A program made the position numbers and the translations under genes. Below the pieces are notes generated by a model that was given only the letters and a program-made list of their open reading frames with translations, was not told the origin of the DNA and made no database searches. Shown here one piece after another: positions 5,060 through 6,259 of a stretch of 6,259 bases of DNA. Every line of letters begins with the position of its first letter. Within the stretch, counting starts at the first letter, position 1. Source of the DNA: an uncultured Collinsella sp. Its GTDB lineage: Bacteria; Actinomycetota; Coriobacteriia; Coriobacteriales; Coriobacteriaceae. The stretch spans positions 1-6,259 of the forward strand of contig CABTZA010000106.1 in NCBI GenBank assembly GCA_902489225.1. The letters run 5' to 3'.

Positions 5060-6259
5060 GTGTCTGCAACCATTAAACCCTTCACCGACGAGTTCGAAGA
5101 GTATGGTCGCGATGAGTCTCGCACATCGGGCGAGGCCTCGAGCATCTCGTTTCCGACAACGGAAGACGAGGTCCGCGCCATTTTGGGAAAGCTCCATGCC
5201 GAGTGTGTTCCGGTAACGGTTCAGGGCGCCCGAACCGGCCTTGCCGCCGGCGCCGTGCCCCACGGCGGGCATATCCTCAATACTTCCCGTATGAATCGCT
5301 ACTTGGGCCTTCGCCGCGATGAACAAGGCCGCTTTCTACTGCGCGTGGAGCCGGGTGTTGTGCTCTCGGAGCTGCGCAAGCAGCTGAGCAAGAAGGTGCT
5401 GCCGACCGTTGGTTGGGACCAGGCATCGCTTAAGGCCTACGATGAGTTTCAAGAGGCCCCCGAGCAGTTCTTTCCCACCGATCCCACCGAGGCGTCTGCC
5501 TGTCTGGGCGGCATGGCGGCATGTAACGCCTCCGGTGCCCGCAGCTACGCCTACGGCCCCATGCGCCCACATATCACGGGACTCCACGTCGCGCTGGCTG
5601 ATGGCGATTTGCTTGAGCTTCAGCGCGGCGAGGCTTTTGCCCAGGGCCGCCACCTGTCGCTCGTGACGGCAGCGGGCCGTACGCTCGAGCTCGATCTTCC
5701 CGGCTATACCATGCCCAAGACCAAAAATGCTTCGGGCTATTTCGTTGCTGACGAAATGGACGCCATCGATCTGTTTATCGGCGCTTGCGGCACGCTCGGC
5801 GTTGTCACCGAGCTCGAGATTGCCCTGCAAGCGGCACCTGCGGTCGTTTGGGGTGTAAGCTGCTTTTTCGATAGCGAAGACAAGGCCGTGTCGTTCACCG
5901 ATTCTGTGCGTCCCGTCCTGTTCCACGCGGCTGCCATCGAGTATTTCGATGCAGGCGCCCTGGATATCCTGCGTCGTCAGCGTGAGCAGTCGACCGCGTT
6001 CGCCTCGCTGCCGGCGCTCGACAAAGACGCCAAGGTCTGTGTCTACGTGGAGCTCGACTGCGACGACGAAGCCCAGGCGACTGAGGAGCTGTATCACTTG
6101 GGGTGGGTACTAGAGCTTGCGGGTGGCAGCGACGATGCGACATGGGTCGCGCGCACCGAGGTTGATCGCGAGTGCCAGCGGTTCTTCCGCCATGCGGTCC
6201 CCGAGAGCGTCAATATGCTTATCGACGAGCGTCGCCGCACGGATCCCACCATCACCAAA
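5060..6259 (+). CDS. FAD-binding oxidoreductase, GlcD / D-lactate dehydrogenase type, 3' end outside the window
   Basis: The first 400 residues are visible and the frame stays open. An FAD-binding type-4 domain (PCMH fold) covers about residues 25-260: SFPTTEDEVRAIL (30-42), the pyrophosphate-loop motif VTVQGARTGLAAGAVP (52-67), LRVEPGVVLSEL (94-105), PTDPTEASACLGGMAACNASG (in pieces 139-159), KNASGY (222-227) and GACGTLGVVTELEI (241-254). The FAD-oxidase C-terminal domain begins near 260, and FRHAVPESVN (376-385) is visible before the cut. These flavoenzymes oxidise 2-hydroxy acids such as D-lactate or glycolate, usually at the cytoplasmic face. The substrate cannot be read from this part, and no iron-sulfur cysteine motif is seen yet. 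The loop before PTDP (about 114-138) looks longer than in GlcD, and the FAD loop has ART where AGT is common, so this is a divergent subfamily. It is transcribed away from the surface cassette and is probably unrelated to it. Confidence 0.9.
   Translation, partial: MSATIKPFTDEFEEYGRDESRTSGEASSISFPTTEDEVRAILGKLHAECVPVTVQGARTGLAAGAVPHGGHILNTSRMNRYLGLRRDEQGRFLLRVEPGVVLSELRKQLSKKVLPTVGWDQASLKAYDEFQEAPEQFFPTDPTEASACLGGMAACNASGARSYAYGPMRPHITGLHVALADGDLLELQRGEAFAQGRHLSLVTAAGRTLELDLPGYTMPKTKNASGYFVADEMDAIDLFIGACGTLGVVTELEIALQAAPAVVWGVSCFFDSEDKAVSFTDSVRPVLFHAAAIEYFDAGALDILRRQREQSTAFASLPALDKDAKVCVYVELDCDDEAQATEELYHLGWVLELAGGSDDATWVARTEVDRECQRFFRHAVPESVNMLIDERRRTDPTITK

Noticed and set aside
5336..6097. 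Minus-strand open frame of 253 codons
   Set aside because: It is antisense to the FAD oxidoreductase, whose plus-strand frame carries all the family motifs. The length comes from G+C-rich codon structure.

Overview
The window looks like chromosomal DNA from a high-G+C Gram-positive bacterium. I infer a Coriobacteriia gut lineage such as Collinsella. The grounds are the G+C-rich coding style, the strong AGGAGG-type ribosome binding sites, an LAQTG sorting signal of the kind actinobacterial class E sortases accept, and the familiar look of the TerB-N, DUF554 and FAD-oxidase proteins. The assignment is not proven here.

Layout. Seven genes lie on the minus strand and one on the plus strand; the two edge genes are cut by the window. 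Reading from the divergent region at 4716-5059 leftwards, the minus strand carries: a 98-residue acidic protein (4715-4419); by an ATGA overlap, a single-pass membrane protein with an outer beta-rich domain (4422-3913); a secreted beta-rich protein (3823-3224); a tiny LAQTG-anchored peptide that overlaps it (3240-2959); and a 476-residue, cysteine-containing secreted protein (2940-1510). These five genes look like one surface-protein cassette. After a 118-base gap with a possible promoter and a palindrome comes a DUF554 membrane protein (1391-675). After another gap with a good extended -10 promoter comes a TerB-N protein that runs off the left edge (587-<1). On the plus strand, 5060->6259 encodes the first 400 residues of a GlcD/D-lactate-dehydrogenase-type FAD oxidoreductase.

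How the genes may work together. Three of the five cassette genes have cleavable signal peptides and one has an N-terminal membrane anchor. Only the LAQTG protein can be covalently attached to the wall, and its mature part is only about 30 residues. The 199-residue protein and the C-terminal third of the 476-residue protein share a strand pattern, so they may be related beta-sandwich modules of one cell-surface assembly. No sortase, transposase, tRNA, rRNA or CRISPR array is visible. The cassette is the best candidate for something undescribed. DUF554, TerB-N and the FAD oxidase look like ordinary neighbours with separate jobs.
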